Source: Dactylosporangium siamense
GTDB taxonomy: Bacteria > Actinomycetota > Actinomycetes > Mycobacteriales > Micromonosporaceae
DNA length: 64,000 bases
Direction of reading: 5' to 3'
Assembly (NCBI RefSeq): GCF_016862795.1
Contig: NZ_BONQ01000050.1
Span: 62,001 to 126,000 of the forward strand
This document shows, one piece after another, positions 17,577 through 26,731 of the stretch. Below the pieces are notes generated by a model. The model ran no database searches and was not told where the DNA came from. It saw only the letters and a list, made by a program, of their open reading frames with translations. Position numbers and translations under genes: made by a program. The number at the start of each line of letters is the position of its first letter. Position 1 is the stretch's first letter.

Positions 17577-20225
17577 TCACTCGCGTGTGGGGTCCGAGTG
17601 GTCAAGCGGGTCGGCGGTGCGTAGCGATCGTGCGGCAGCGGCGGTCCTCGACGTACCGGTGGCCGCGGCCAGCCACTGCTGCAGGCCGGGTGCGGTGACC
17701 GGTGTGCCGGCCCGCAGGTGCTCGTCGCGGAGCAGTTCCACCAGCGAGTACAGGCCTCGGGTGGTCCGGTCCAGGGACGGCAACAGGGTGGTGAGGACCG
17801 CCCGGACCTGCGCGCCGCGCCCGGCGGTGGCCAGGTCGGCCAGCGACGCGCCCCACCGGTTCAGGGGTACCACCGCAGCCAGCGTCGTCATCGCGGACGC
17901 GAGCGCCTCGGGGCTCATCCGCTGGGGCAGCAGGTCCACGGCGGCGTCGACCGCGGCAACACGGTCGCTGACCCTGGCGCTCGCCAGGCCCGCGGCGACG
18001 GTGTACGGGCTCAGTGGCGGCAGCTCGACGACTGTCTGGCTGAGCAGGCGCAAGGCGTGGGCTCCGGCGCCGCCGTCGACGGTGCCGTCGAGGGACGCGA
18101 GCTGGTGCGGAAGTGCGATGGCCAGGAGTGGTTCGATGTTGCCGGGCCAGATCGAGGCCAGCCACGGGTGCCACGGCGCGCCGGGCTGCCGGTCCGACGA
18201 GGGGTTCACGGCGCCGAGCGTCACGGTCGGCAGTGCCGGGTCGGTGGGTGCCGGCGGTGCGGCCGGTCCGAGCGCGGTGACCCGGATCCGGCTGTACTGC
18301 CGTTCCGGGTCGAACGACACCCGCCACGTGGGTGCCCGTCCGGCGCCGGCTGCGTCGTAGCCGGGCCCGAGGCCGATCAGAGATGGATCGTCTCCCCGGG
18401 GTGCACGGGACCGGGCCGCCGCAATCCACAGTGGACGGTCGGCATGGGTGGGTGTCGCCGGTGGCGGTCCGCCGAGGGCGTACCGGAGGGCGGCACCCAC
18501 GGCGCCGGGTACGGCGGCCGCGGCGGCCCGGATCGCCGGGTCCGCGCTTGCCGCGGCGGGTCCGAGCCGCAGCAGCGCGGCGACCGCGTCGAGCGGATCC
18601 GGCGGGGCGCCCGTGGACAGCCGCTGGACGAGCACGGCCGGCGCGATCCAGCCGCCGGCATGGGTCGGTTCCGCGCACGGGGCGTACCGGCGCCCGGCGC
18701 GCAATGCAGACTCCACGGCGGCGGCCCGCCCGGCGAGCAGCTGCAGCTGGGGTGCCAGCGGCGGCAGCCATCGCACCGGCGGCGTATGGGCCGCGGCGAG
18801 CACCACGCCGGCCACGACGTCGAGCAGGTGGTCCGATTCCCAGCTCGGGCCGTCGCGCAGCAGGCGTGCCGCCCGCCGGGCAAGGCTGGCGTACTCGACG
18901 GGATCGGGGCCGAGCCGGGCGGCCGCGCAGAGCGCGCGTTCGAGCAGTTCCGCGTCGGTCGGGTCGGCCAGCAGGACGGCGAACGCTTCGGCCAGCTCCG
19001 CCGGGTCGGTGATCGGCGCCACCGCATCGGGCACTGGCACCGGTGCGGTCCTGTCCGGCCGGGGGACCGGTGCCGCGACCACGGGTGGGGCGTCGTCGCC
19101 GAGCCAGCGGCGGGCCGCCGTCGCGACCGCGGGCGCCAGCGACGGCAACGCGGCCAGGACCGGGCCGGGCTCGCCGCGCACCCGCAACTGCTCGGCGGCG
19201 GCGGCCTGGACGTCGGCGTGCGGATGGCCGAGCGCGGCGGCGACGACCGCGGACGACTGCCCGGCACCGGCCCGCGCTGCGAGGGCGAGCGCCTTCATCG
19301 CGGTGGACTTCGCCGGTGCGAGGACCGCGGCGGCAAGCCCGGCGGCGAGGGCCGCGGCGTTGCCGTCGTGGTCGAGTCGGCCCGCCTTCTCCACCCCCGT
19401 GAGGGCGTCGACGGCGAGCGTGACGGTGGGCCCCACGGAACTGCGCAACAGGGCCGCGTAGCCGGCCTGGCGGGTGGCGCGTTCGTCGACGGACGGCGCC
19501 AGCGCGGCATGCAGGCGGGAGTACCAGCCGGCACGGTACTGCGGGAAGCCGAGCCCGAGCGCGGCGACCGTCGCGTCCAGCACCCGTGCGCGGTCGATCG
19601 TGGCGTCGGAAAGCAGGTCGAGGACCGCGTCGTGCCAGGACTGCACGGTCGCGCCACTGTACTTGTCAACGTTGGCGAGGCTCACCTGCCGGTTGCCCTC
19701 GACCTCGAAGATCCGCCAGAACGCCCGGGCCAGCAGGTCCGGATCGGCCCGAAGCAGGTCCGAGCGGCGTCCACCGGCGCTGAACCGCCCACCGAGCTGG
19801 TTGACCATCGCCAGCACATAGTCGTCGTCGGCGTCCAGCGTGACGAGGCCGTCGCGTTCGGCCCGGCGGATCTCGTTGAAGTCAGGGGCGCCGAAGTCCT
19901 CGGTCGCCATCGTGTGCAGCACGTGCCGGGCGAGCGCGGTCACGAACCGGCCGCCCCGGGATCGGGCGACCCGCAGCTGGTCATCGCCCGGTGGCCAGTA
20001 CAGCCGGTCCGCCGGCGCGGCGGCGAAGACGATCAGATCCAGCCGCCGGCCCTCCGCCGGCGTGTACCGGTCCTTGCGGCCGTCGAGTTCGTCCCGCCAG
20101 CTGTAACGCTCCCAGGCGTGCAGCGCCGGCCGGTGCAGCGTCGCCCGCTCGTCGGCGGTGAACGCGCACACTCGGTCGAGCAGCACCCCGTCGTCGAGCG
20201 CCAGGAGTTCGGTCAACGTCACCAC
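17577..20225 (-). CDS. Large helical-repeat protein, DUF6493-like
   Basis: 882 aa with a GTG start and no signal peptide or membrane helix. It is built of Ala/Leu-rich helical repeats interrupted by a Pro-rich hinge (about residues 390-410) and a beta-rich patch near 640-690. The C-terminal part (ASARVSDRVAAVDA, then VVPLNRWGASLADLA, then VRAVLTTLLPSL) resembles the conserved end of DUF6493 proteins as I remember them. Those are actinobacterial proteins often found with SWIM zinc-finger or VWA partners, but neither partner is adjacent here. Monocistronic in this context. Function unknown. Confidence 0.6.
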   Translation of the reverse strand: MVTLTELLALDDGVLLDRVCAFTADERATLHRPALHAWERYSWRDELDGRKDRYTPAEGRRLDLIVFAAAPADRLYWPPGDDQLRVARSRGGRFVTALARHVLHTMATEDFGAPDFNEIRRAERDGLVTLDADDDYVLAMVNQLGGRFSAGGRRSDLLRADPDLLARAFWRIFEVEGNRQVSLANVDKYSGATVQSWHDAVLDLLSDATIDRARVLDATVAALGLGFPQYRAGWYSRLHAALAPSVDERATRQAGYAALLRSSVGPTVTLAVDALTGVEKAGRLDHDGNAAALAAGLAAAVLAPAKSTAMKALALAARAGAGQSSAVVAAALGHPHADVQAAAAEQLRVRGEPGPVLAALPSLAPAVATAARRWLGDDAPPVVAAPVPRPDRTAPVPVPDAVAPITDPAELAEAFAVLLADPTDAELLERALCAAARLGPDPVEYASLARRAARLLRDGPSWESDHLLDVVAGVVLAAAHTPPVRWLPPLAPQLQLLAGRAAAVESALRAGRRYAPCAEPTHAGGWIAPAVLVQRLSTGAPPDPLDAVAALLRLGPAAASADPAIRAAAAAVPGAVGAALRYALGGPPPATPTHADRPLWIAAARSRAPRGDDPSLIGLGPGYDAAGAGRAPTWRVSFDPERQYSRIRVTALGPAAPPAPTDPALPTVTLGAVNPSSDRQPGAPWHPWLASIWPGNIEPLLAIALPHQLASLDGTVDGGAGAHALRLLSQTVVELPPLSPYTVAAGLASARVSDRVAAVDAAVDLLPQRMSPEALASAMTTLAAVVPLNRWGASLADLATAGRGAQVRAVLTTLLPSLDRTTRGLYSLVELLRDEHLRAGTPVTAPGLQQWLAAATGTSRTAAAARSLRTADPLDHSDPTRE

Positions 20226-20814
20226 ATTGGCAGGTTAGACGCGCCGTGGAGGCCCGGCGGTGCGGCCCCGTCCGCGGGAGTTCGGCGCAGCGGCCGACAT
20301 CATGCCGCCGAGTTCCTGGACAGGGCGATGGGCTGGCCGTCCAGCGACCGGGTCTTTATCGGACTGGTCGAGGCCGGTCTCGTCGGCGCCGGGTTGCTTT
20401 GTCTTGCCGGACTCGCATAACGCGACACCCGACGTGACAGCGATCTGGGAGAGCGACGATGCCGTAGCCGGCGGCCTGGACGTCGCCCTCCAGGACCAGC
20501 CCGCCCGGCGCGGCGGGGTGAGCTGCACGCCCCCGTACGGAGCAGTTGAGCGCGGTGCCGGCAGGCTCGGACCGCACGGTGAGGGTGAGCGTGAGGCGCC
20601 GGCAGCCAGGGCTGCTGGCCACCCGGAGGATCGCCTTCCGGCATGCCGATATGGGGACAGTGGCACGACGTTCGACTGTGGCGAGCCAGCTCCCCGACGG
20701 CCACAAAGTCGATGGCACTTTGAGACGTTAGCCGGCGGTCGCATCGGGTAGCGCGGAACGCCGCGTTCGTACCGCGGCTTGAAATTTGGGGCGATCGGCC
20801 GTGGGGAGTTCAAG
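20226..20814. other. Intergenic, possible decayed coding sequence
   Basis: About 590 bases between divergent genes. Several frames stay open but none has the strong GC third-position bias of neighbouring genes or a credible start. The minus strand near 20450-20700 gives beta-strand-like text (LTLTVRSEPAGTAL, then GDVQAAGYGIVALPD), which could be an eroded gene. The promoter of the carboxypeptidase should lie at the right end. Confidence 0.4.
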
Positions 20815-22059
20815 TTGACCAAGACCAGTGTGGAGCCGGTGGTTGTACCGCGGCAGGCTCGTCGTCGAGGGCTGTGGCTGTCTGTGGCCGCGGTGGTCGT
20901 GGTGCTCGCCGCCGGCGGGTTCGTCACGCTCAGGCTGGTCAGTCCGGTGCCGGCGCCACGGATCGTGCAGACTGTGCCGCGGGTATACGCAATCCCAGGC
21001 GTTCCGCCAGTGTTGCCGTGGCCGGAGGCCGGGCAGGCAGCGGTTGAGATTGACGGGCTCGGCCGGCTGGGCTCCTCCGGTGGTTCCCGACCCGTGCCGA
21101 TCGCTAGCGTCGCCAAGGTGATGACCGCGTACGTTGTCCTGCGGGATCATCCCCTGCGCCTGGACGAGAACGGCCCCACGCTGACCGTCTCGGCTGAGGA
21201 GGCCGCCGCTTATCCGTCTCAGCTCGCCTCCGGCCAGTCGCTGGTCCAGGTTGTGGCCGGCGAGGTGCTCACCGAACGGCAAGCCCTTCAGGCCCTGCTT
21301 TTGCCCTCGGCCAACAACATCGCCCACATCCTCGCCCGGTGGGACGCCGGCAGCAGCGATGCGTTCGTGGCCAAAATGAACCAGGCCGCAGCCGGCCTCG
21401 GGATGGCAGACACGCGCTATACCGACCCGTCCGGGCTCGCACCGTCCACCGTCAGCACCGCTGCCGACCAGGTCACCCTGGGCCGGGCGGCAATGCAGGT
21501 GCCGGTGTTGGCGCAGATTGTGGCGATGCCGCAGGCCACGCTCCCCGTCGTCGGGCCGGCCAGTAACGTCAACACCCAGATTGGTAAGGACGGGATCGTC
21601 GGCATCAAGACCGGCTCCACCGATGAGGCCGGCGGCTGCCTGCTCTTCGCGGCCGAGATCTCCGCAGAAGGGCAGCGGCTCAGGATCATCGGCGCCGTAC
21701 TCGCACCCGGCCCGAACATGGCAGACGCCTTCGAGGCCACCCGTCGCCTGATCCAAGCCAGCAGCGGCCTGCCGCACAAGTACCGGGCCGTGCGCGCCGG
21801 AGATGTTGTGGCGACCGCCCGGGGACCGATGGGCAGGAGTACAACCCTTGCCGCAACCGGCGACGTGGACGTGCTCGGCTGGCCCGGCTTGGCCTACCAG
21901 ATCGATACCCTGACCACCATGCCGCGCCGCCACATTGCAGCGGGGACCCATGTCGGCACGCTCAAGCTCACTGCCTCAGCCACGGCCGTAACCACTGCCC
22001 TGCAGACCACTCAGGCACTCGCACCACCCAGCCGGTGGGAGAGGATCACGCACGGGTGA
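20815..22059 (+). CDS. D-alanyl-D-alanine carboxypeptidase (S11 serine hydrolase)
   Basis: 414 aa from a TTG at 20815 preceded at 6 bases by GGGGAG. An earlier TTG at 20779 lacks such a site. A membrane anchor lies at about residues 19-41. The penicillin-binding motifs are SVAK (Ser98/Lys101), SAN (165-167) and KTG (265-267), followed by a C-terminal beta domain. It trims the terminal D-Ala of peptidoglycan stem peptides outside the membrane. Base use at third positions is less GC-biased than in nearby operons, hinting at a different history. Transcribed alone and convergent with the cytochrome b gene. Confidence 0.85.
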   Translation: MTKTSVEPVVVPRQARRRGLWLSVAAVVVVLAAGGFVTLRLVSPVPAPRIVQTVPRVYAIPGVPPVLPWPEAGQAAVEIDGLGRLGSSGGSRPVPIASVAKVMTAYVVLRDHPLRLDENGPTLTVSAEEAAAYPSQLASGQSLVQVVAGEVLTERQALQALLLPSANNIAHILARWDAGSSDAFVAKMNQAAAGLGMADTRYTDPSGLAPSTVSTAADQVTLGRAAMQVPVLAQIVAMPQATLPVVGPASNVNTQIGKDGIVGIKTGSTDEAGGCLLFAAEISAEGQRLRIIGAVLAPGPNMADAFEATRRLIQASSGLPHKYRAVRAGDVVATARGPMGRSTTLAATGDVDVLGWPGLAYQIDTLTTMPRRHIAAGTHVGTLKLTASATAVTTALQTTQALAPPSRWERITHG

Positions 22060-22175
22060 CTGCCGGCATCCTGCTGTGGCGTCACCCGAACACACCCGCG
22101 CGACGAGCTGCGCGTCGACCCCGTTCACTGCTACGCCCAGATCTTGTGAGAACCGAGAGGTGAGACCCCTCCCGG

Positions 22176-23804
22176 CTACTTGACCTTGCGGCCCGTGGTG
22201 ATCTCCCCGCGCTCTTCGGGCTCACGCCGGGCCGGCTTCGGCGGCGGGGCGGCCTTCTCGATCGGGAACCAGAAGCCCCTCACCGGCGGGGCGAGCGCGC
22301 CGACGCGGTTCATCTTCCTCGGCACTACCCAGCCGGCGTACTCCGGACCGTGCTCCTCCTCGGCGCCCCGCCCGTCGCCGGCCACCGGGAGCGGCTGGTG
22401 GATCTCAACGAAGCGGCCGTCCGGCAGGCGCTGGATGATGCCGGTCTCGATGCCGTGGACCAGCACCTCGCGATCGTGCTGCTGCAGGCCCAGCGCGATC
22501 CGGTATGCCAGGTAGTAGGCCAGCGGCGGCAGGATCAGGATGCCGATACGCCCCGCCCAGACGATCGCGTTGAGGCTGATGCTGAACTTGTCGGCCACCA
22601 CGTCGTTGCCGCCGGAGACCAGCAGGACCATGTAGAAGGCGATGGCCATGGCCCCGAGCGCGGTGCGGGACGGGTTGTCCCGCGGGCGCTGCAGCAGGTT
22701 GTGGACAGCCTCGTCCTTCGAGAACCGCTGCTCGATGAACGGATACAACATCGGCAACATCGCCAGGAGACCGGGCAGCACAACCGTGGGCCAGAAGATC
22801 GGCGGGAGGGTGTAGCCGTTACCGAACAAGTGGAACCGAATCTCCCACGCCGGGAAGAGACGGGCCGCGCCGTCGAGGAACATGACGTACCAGTCGGGCT
22901 GGCTCGCCGCCGACACCACCGCGGCCTTGTACGGGCCGAACAGCCAGATCGGGTTGATCTGGAAGAAGCCGGCCAGCGCGGCCATCACGGCGAACACGAT
23001 CATGAAGAAGCCGCCGGCCTTGGCCGCGAAGCCGGGGACCATGCGCACGCCGACCACATTGTTGTTGGTCCGGCCGGGGCCGGGCCACTGCGTGTGCTTC
23101 TGCTTCACCAGCAGGCCCATGTGCACGCTGATGAGCGCGAGCAGCAAGCCGGGGACCAGGAGCACATGCACGATGTAGAGCCGGCCGAGGATCACCTCAC
23201 CCGGGAACTCACCCCCGAACAGCGAGGTGGTCACCCAGGTGCCGACGATCGGGATGGACAGCATGATCGCGCTCGCGATGCGAAGGCCCGTGCCGGACAG
23301 CGCGTCGTCGGGCAGCGAGTAACCGGCGAAGCCCTCCAGGAAGGCCATCCAGAACAGCAACATGCCGACGATCCAGTTGGCCTCGCGGGGCTTGCGGAAC
23401 GCGCCGGTGAAGAAGACCCGGAACATGTGCACCACGATCGCGGCCACGAACAGCAGCGCGGCCCAGTGGTGCATCTGCCGCATGAACAGGCCGCCGCGCA
23501 CGTCGAACGAGATCTGCAGCGTGCTGTTGTACGCCTGGGACATCTCCACACCGCGCAGTGGCGCGTAGCTGCCGTCGTAGACGACCTCGCGCATCGACGG
23601 GTCGAAGAACAGCCCGAGGAAGGTGCCGCTGAGCAGCAGCACGATGAACGAGTAGAGCGCGATCTCGCCCAGCAGGAACGACCAGTGGTCGGGGAATACC
23701 TTGTTGAGCAGGCGCCGCAGCGGCGTCGCCGCCTGGAAGCGCTCGTCGAGCGCCCCGGCGGACTTGGCCGGCAGGGCCCGGACGTCGGTTTTGCGCCGCT
23801 TCAT
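22176..23804 (-). CDS. qcrB: Menaquinol-cytochrome c reductase cytochrome b subunit (orphan)
   Basis: 542 aa from the ATG at 23804, preceded by GGGAG. Heme ligands appear as His112/His126 (HHWAALLFVAAIVVH) and a second pair in IVHVLLVPGLLLALISVH. The Qo-site motif is PDWY, as in other actinobacterial QcrB. The long hydrophilic C-terminal extension seen in Actinobacteria is present. QcrB oxidises menaquinol in the membrane and normally sits in ctaE-qcrCAB. Here neither qcrA, qcrC nor any oxidase gene is adjacent. It is therefore an orphan paralogue, or a copy that must join Rieske and cytochrome c subunits encoded elsewhere. Confidence 0.9.
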   Translation of the reverse strand: MKRRKTDVRALPAKSAGALDERFQAATPLRRLLNKVFPDHWSFLLGEIALYSFIVLLLSGTFLGLFFDPSMREVVYDGSYAPLRGVEMSQAYNSTLQISFDVRGGLFMRQMHHWAALLFVAAIVVHMFRVFFTGAFRKPREANWIVGMLLFWMAFLEGFAGYSLPDDALSGTGLRIASAIMLSIPIVGTWVTTSLFGGEFPGEVILGRLYIVHVLLVPGLLLALISVHMGLLVKQKHTQWPGPGRTNNNVVGVRMVPGFAAKAGGFFMIVFAVMAALAGFFQINPIWLFGPYKAAVVSAASQPDWYVMFLDGAARLFPAWEIRFHLFGNGYTLPPIFWPTVVLPGLLAMLPMLYPFIEQRFSKDEAVHNLLQRPRDNPSRTALGAMAIAFYMVLLVSGGNDVVADKFSISLNAIVWAGRIGILILPPLAYYLAYRIALGLQQHDREVLVHGIETGIIQRLPDGRFVEIHQPLPVAGDGRGAEEEHGPEYAGWVVPRKMNRVGALAPPVRGFWFPIEKAAPPPKPARREPEERGEITTGRKVK

Positions 23805-24066
23805 GACCGCTCCCGGAGGGCTGGTCCAACCGCAACTTGTTGTAGTCCCTTTCGGGGCTTGCGTACGCTCCAATAGCCGCCACCCGGCGGTGTTCAATAT
23901 TCCCGCTTGCCGGGCTGCGATCGCTCCCGCGTCGGGCCTTGGGGGTTCGTTCTGGGGCTGGTGCGGGTCTACTACGGCGCACCTCCCGTGATCGGAATGC
24001 GACCCCGGCTACCTACATTCTACGAGGTCGGCCGCGCTGAGGCTCCTCGCGGAGGTGGTTGAGCGC

Positions 24067-24317
24067 TGACCCGGCGTGGACGCCGTCGCCTCCACCATCG
24101 GGCTCGGCACGGCGCTGGAAGACAGCACGACCATCGAGGCCGTCGGCGTCACGGCACCGCAGGCACCCGGTGACCCGACCGGCGAGCCGCTGTTCGGCCT
24201 GCGGTAGGACATGACCCAGATCGATGTACCGCAGGCCTACTCGACCAGATCATCGCGGACACCGAGCAGCTGGCCCGGGAACGGGGCCTGAACCCGACTC
24301 CCGTCCCGCGGGGCTGA
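24067..24317 (+). pseudogene. Decayed coding remnant, frameshifted
   Basis: After a stop at 24067 a frame reads DAVASTIGLGTALEDSTTI up to a TAG at 24205. A second scrap in another frame (LLDQIIADTEQLARERGLNP) runs to the TGA at about 24315. Both look protein-like but are short, out of phase and without proper starts, as expected for the eroded tail of one gene. Identity unknown. Confidence 0.3.
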
Positions 24318-24348
24318 GGCACGCGGCGGTTTCAGTCGCGCTTGAACG

Positions 24349-24472
24349 GTGAAGCTCTCGAACCGTCGGCGTCCGTCCCTGCCACCAAGGTCGGCGTTCG
24401 CCGGGCTACGGTTCCCGCCCGACGTCATCATGGTCGCCGTCCAGCTCTACGTCGAAGAGGGTCCGGCGCACC
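24349..24472 (+). pseudogene. Possible IS6-type transposase N-terminal remnant
   Basis: The frame reads FAGLRFPPDVIMVAVQLYV, very close to the opening of IS6-family transposases (F-x-G-x-RFPP-x-VI). Similarity stops after about 25 residues and no DDE core or terminal inverted repeats follow. It indicates a past insertion that has since been lost. Confidence 0.45.
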
Positions 24473-24623
24473 GGCTTCAGACCGGAGCGTGCGGTGCGGT
24501 GCTGACCAGGGGCTCACCGCGAGACTTCCACCGGTGCTACGAGGGCGTGACGCCGGTGCGGCCGCTGACCGCGAAGGTTACCGGCTTGATCGTTCTGTAA
24601 CCCGCTCGCGACCAAGCAACCCC

Positions 24624-24652
24624 TTGACACGGGGCGCGCCCGAAGAGATATT
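24624..24652 (+). promoter_or_regulatory. SigA-type promoter of the substrate-binding protein gene
   Basis: TTGACA at 24624-24629, 17-base spacer, GATATT at 24647-24652. Predicted transcription start near 24659 falls inside the operator that begins at 24656, about 115 bases before the GTG at 24774. Confidence 0.7.
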
Positions 24653-24655
24653 TGG

Positions 24656-24674
24656 CAACCAAGCGCTTGTTAGG
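24656..24674 (+). promoter_or_regulatory. Palindromic operator, copy 1
   Basis: CAACCAAGCGCTTGTTAGG, centred on the perfect 10-base palindrome CAAGCGCTTG, placed just after the -10 box over the predicted start of transcription. The identical 19 bases occur in reverse orientation at 27771-27789, placed the same way behind another promoter. A TetR- or LacI-type repressor is likely, but no such gene is in the window. Confidence 0.72.
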
Positions 24675-24773
24675 TTCGAGGACTCCTCGCCCGACCGCAC
24701 GCAGGAACGACGTGGCGATAGCGACGTAACGGTTGAGCCCAATGCATTTGTCCCGGTGAGGTAAGGGGTAGAC

Positions 24774-25985
24774 GTGGCCACATTCAGGAGATCGGCGACG
24801 CTTGCTGGAGCGCTGATCGCCGCGTTGGTGGTGTTGGCGGGCTGCAGCAAGAGTGGCTCCGACGCACCGAACACCGGCACGGCGACCGGTAAACCCATCA
24901 TCATCGGCTTGGACCAGGACAGCACTGGTCCGGGCGCTTCATACAGCAACATTTCCGGCAAGACGATCCGGCTGGCCATTCAGGACATCAACGACAAGGG
25001 CGGCGTGCTCGGTAGTCCGCTGCAGCTCGTGGTGGGCAACGACGAGAGCGACCCGACCAGGTCGCCGGCCGTGGTGCAGAAGTTGGTCGGCGAGGGCGCC
25101 AAGCTGGTGCTGATGCAGACGGGTAGTGCGGCAACGGCGCAGGCCAAGCCGATCCTCGCCCAGCTCGGCATCCCTGCCATCGCCCCCACCAGCGTGACCC
25201 AGACGCTGGTCGACCCGCCGAACAACGAGTTCATCTACATGCTCGCCAACGCGACCGGCGACTGGGCCAAGGTGTACTGCGGAGCGTTCGAGAAGGCCAA
25301 CATCAAGAAGATCGGCGTGCTGACCGACGACTCCCCGACCATGGCCGCGGTGGACAAGGCGCTGTTCGACGCGATGCCCTGTGTGCAGATCGCAGCGTCC
25401 GAGAAGGGTGCCACCGCGGCGTCCGACCTGTCGGCGCAGGTGGCCCGAATCAAGGACGCGAACGTCGACGCGGTGATGGTGACGAGCCTCGGTGGCGCGT
25501 TCGAGGTGCTCGCGCAGAACACGCTCGCCAGCCAGTTGGCCGCGAAGCCGCGGTTCTCCCTCGCGTCGATCGGCAACCAGCCGGACTCCTGGAAGCTGGC
25601 CAACCCGGGCGCCCTCAACGGTTTGGTGTTCATGGGTTCCATCAACAGCCAGAACCCTCGTACCCAGGAGCTCACCAAGTTCCTGAAGGACAAGAACGGC
25701 GCCGACTACGAGATCACGGCCTACGATGCCCAAGCCTGGGACACCGTGCACATCGTCAAGCTCGCGATCGAGAAGGCCGGCGGCGCGGACGACCCGAAGA
25801 AGCTCAACGAGGCGATCCAGAGCATCACCGGATACCAGGCCTCGTTCGGCCAGGCAAGCTTCACCCTGTCCTACTCCGCCACCAAGCACCTCGGTACGGA
25901 TGGCCTGTGCGGCCTGTCGCTGATCGAGTTCGGCGCGGACAACAAGCCGAAGGGACCGTGGGCGACCTACCAGCCGCTCTGCTGA
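24774..25985 (+). CDS. ABC transporter substrate-binding lipoprotein (branched-chain amino acid type)
   Basis: 403 aa, GTG start after AAGGGG. Signal peptide with lipobox LAGC, so Cys24 should be lipidated. The body is a type I periplasmic binding fold of the LivJ/Peripla_BP_6 class: DQDSTGPGASYSNISGK, then AIQDINDKGGVLG, then VVGNDESDP. The family binds amino acids, amides, aromatic or hydroxy acids. No permease or ATPase genes are next to it, so it must use a transporter encoded elsewhere or act as a sensor protein. A strong hairpin terminator follows its stop. The promoter and operator shared with the hydroxyacid dehydrogenase gene at 26732 suggest that its ligand enters the same pathway. 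Confidence 0.88.
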   Translation: MATFRRSATLAGALIAALVVLAGCSKSGSDAPNTGTATGKPIIIGLDQDSTGPGASYSNISGKTIRLAIQDINDKGGVLGSPLQLVVGNDESDPTRSPAVVQKLVGEGAKLVLMQTGSAATAQAKPILAQLGIPAIAPTSVTQTLVDPPNNEFIYMLANATGDWAKVYCGAFEKANIKKIGVLTDDSPTMAAVDKALFDAMPCVQIAASEKGATAASDLSAQVARIKDANVDAVMVTSLGGAFEVLAQNTLASQLAAKPRFSLASIGNQPDSWKLANPGALNGLVFMGSINSQNPRTQELTKFLKDKNGADYEITAYDAQAWDTVHIVKLAIEKAGGADDPKKLNEAIQSITGYQASFGQASFTLSYSATKHLGTDGLCGLSLIEFGADNKPKGPWATYQPLC

Positions 25986-26001
25986 TCGGACCGGAAGCTG
26001 G

Positions 26002-26030
26002 CCGTGGGGCGGACATCCTCCGCCCCACGG
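26002..26030 (+). terminator. Strong hairpin terminator
   Basis: A perfect 12-bp stem (CCGTGGGGCGGA / TCCGCCCCACGG) with loop CATCC, 16 bases after the stop of the binding-protein gene. It is not followed by a T run, which is common in high-GC actinobacteria. Confidence 0.8.
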
Positions 26031-26100
26031 TCGTCATCCGTCCTGGTTCAGCGGCCATGACGCAGCACCGCATCGACAGACTCGAGGAAGTGGGTGACCA

Positions 26101-26673
26101 ATGCCGCAGGACGACCAGTTCGAGGAATCACGGGTCCGGGTGACCATGGCCGTTACTGACTGCCTGCACCGGTATGCGAGGGCGGTCGATCGGTGTGACT
26201 GGGACTCGGTGCGTGCGTGCTACCACGACAACGCCTTCGATCACCACGGTGCGTACCGAGGAGGGGTCGACGGGCTGATCGAGGACATGAAAGCTCGCCA
26301 TGCACAACTGGACTCGTCGGTTCATTTCATCACCAACGTGATCGTTGACCTGCCTGACCCGGATGTCGCATTGGTCGAGTCCTACTGCCTGTGTTATCTG
26401 AGGCGCCGTGAACTCGAAGCCTCCGGCGCGCAGCAAATGACGACGGTGAAATGTCGCTACCTGGACAAATTCACGCCGGATGCCGTTGGGCGGTGGCGTA
26501 TCGCCTCCCGCATGGTGTTGTTTGACGAACTGTGTGTCGGCGAGATTCGGGACAGCCGGCCACCGGCAGCCACTCGATCGGAGAGGGATCGAAAGGACCC
26601 ATTGTGGGTCTTTCTTGATCGCGGAGCGGACTGGAACTCAGCAGATTATGCCGCTGGGTCGAAACGCCAGTGA
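26101..26673 (+). CDS. NTF2-like / SnoaL-type protein
   Basis: 190 aa from an ATG preceded by GAGGAAG. Its first 140 residues match the SnoaL-like (alpha+beta barrel) fold: an opening helix (LHRYARAVDRCDWDSVRACYHDNAF), HHGAYRGGVDGLIEDM, then SSVHFITNVIVDL with long strands. Relatives act as small hydratase/isomerase/dehydratase-type enzymes or ring-hydroxylating oxygenase-like subunits on aromatic or polyketide substrates. It follows the terminator of the binding-protein gene, so it may have its own weak promoter or depend on read-through. It lies convergent with the dehydrogenase gene. Third positions are less GC-rich than the average of the window. Substrate unknown. Confidence 0.75.
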   Translation: MPQDDQFEESRVRVTMAVTDCLHRYARAVDRCDWDSVRACYHDNAFDHHGAYRGGVDGLIEDMKARHAQLDSSVHFITNVIVDLPDPDVALVESYCLCYLRRRELEASGAQQMTTVKCRYLDKFTPDAVGRWRIASRMVLFDELCVGEIRDSRPPAATRSERDRKDPLWVFLDRGADWNSADYAAGSKRQ

Positions 26674-26731
26674 CCGGGAGCGCGCCGACCCCCGGCAAAC
26701 CCTCGGCGCCGGCCGAGCCCGCCTTCGGCGC

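Larger units (their letters stand above)
23805..24623. other. Gene-poor stretch with decayed coding scraps
   Basis: About 820 bases between qcrB and the next promoter. It contains the two scraps listed separately (24067-24317 and 24349-24472) and no intact gene. A qcrB promoter is expected at its left end, but none was clear. Confidence 0.5.

Noticed and set aside
17718-20420. A 900-codon plus-strand frame opposite the DUF6493-like gene
   Set aside because: Mirror frame of a gene with proper codon bias, and no recognisable domain.
20260-20751. A 163-codon plus-strand frame upstream of the carboxypeptidase
   Set aside because: No third-position GC bias, no ribosome site, no family resemblance.
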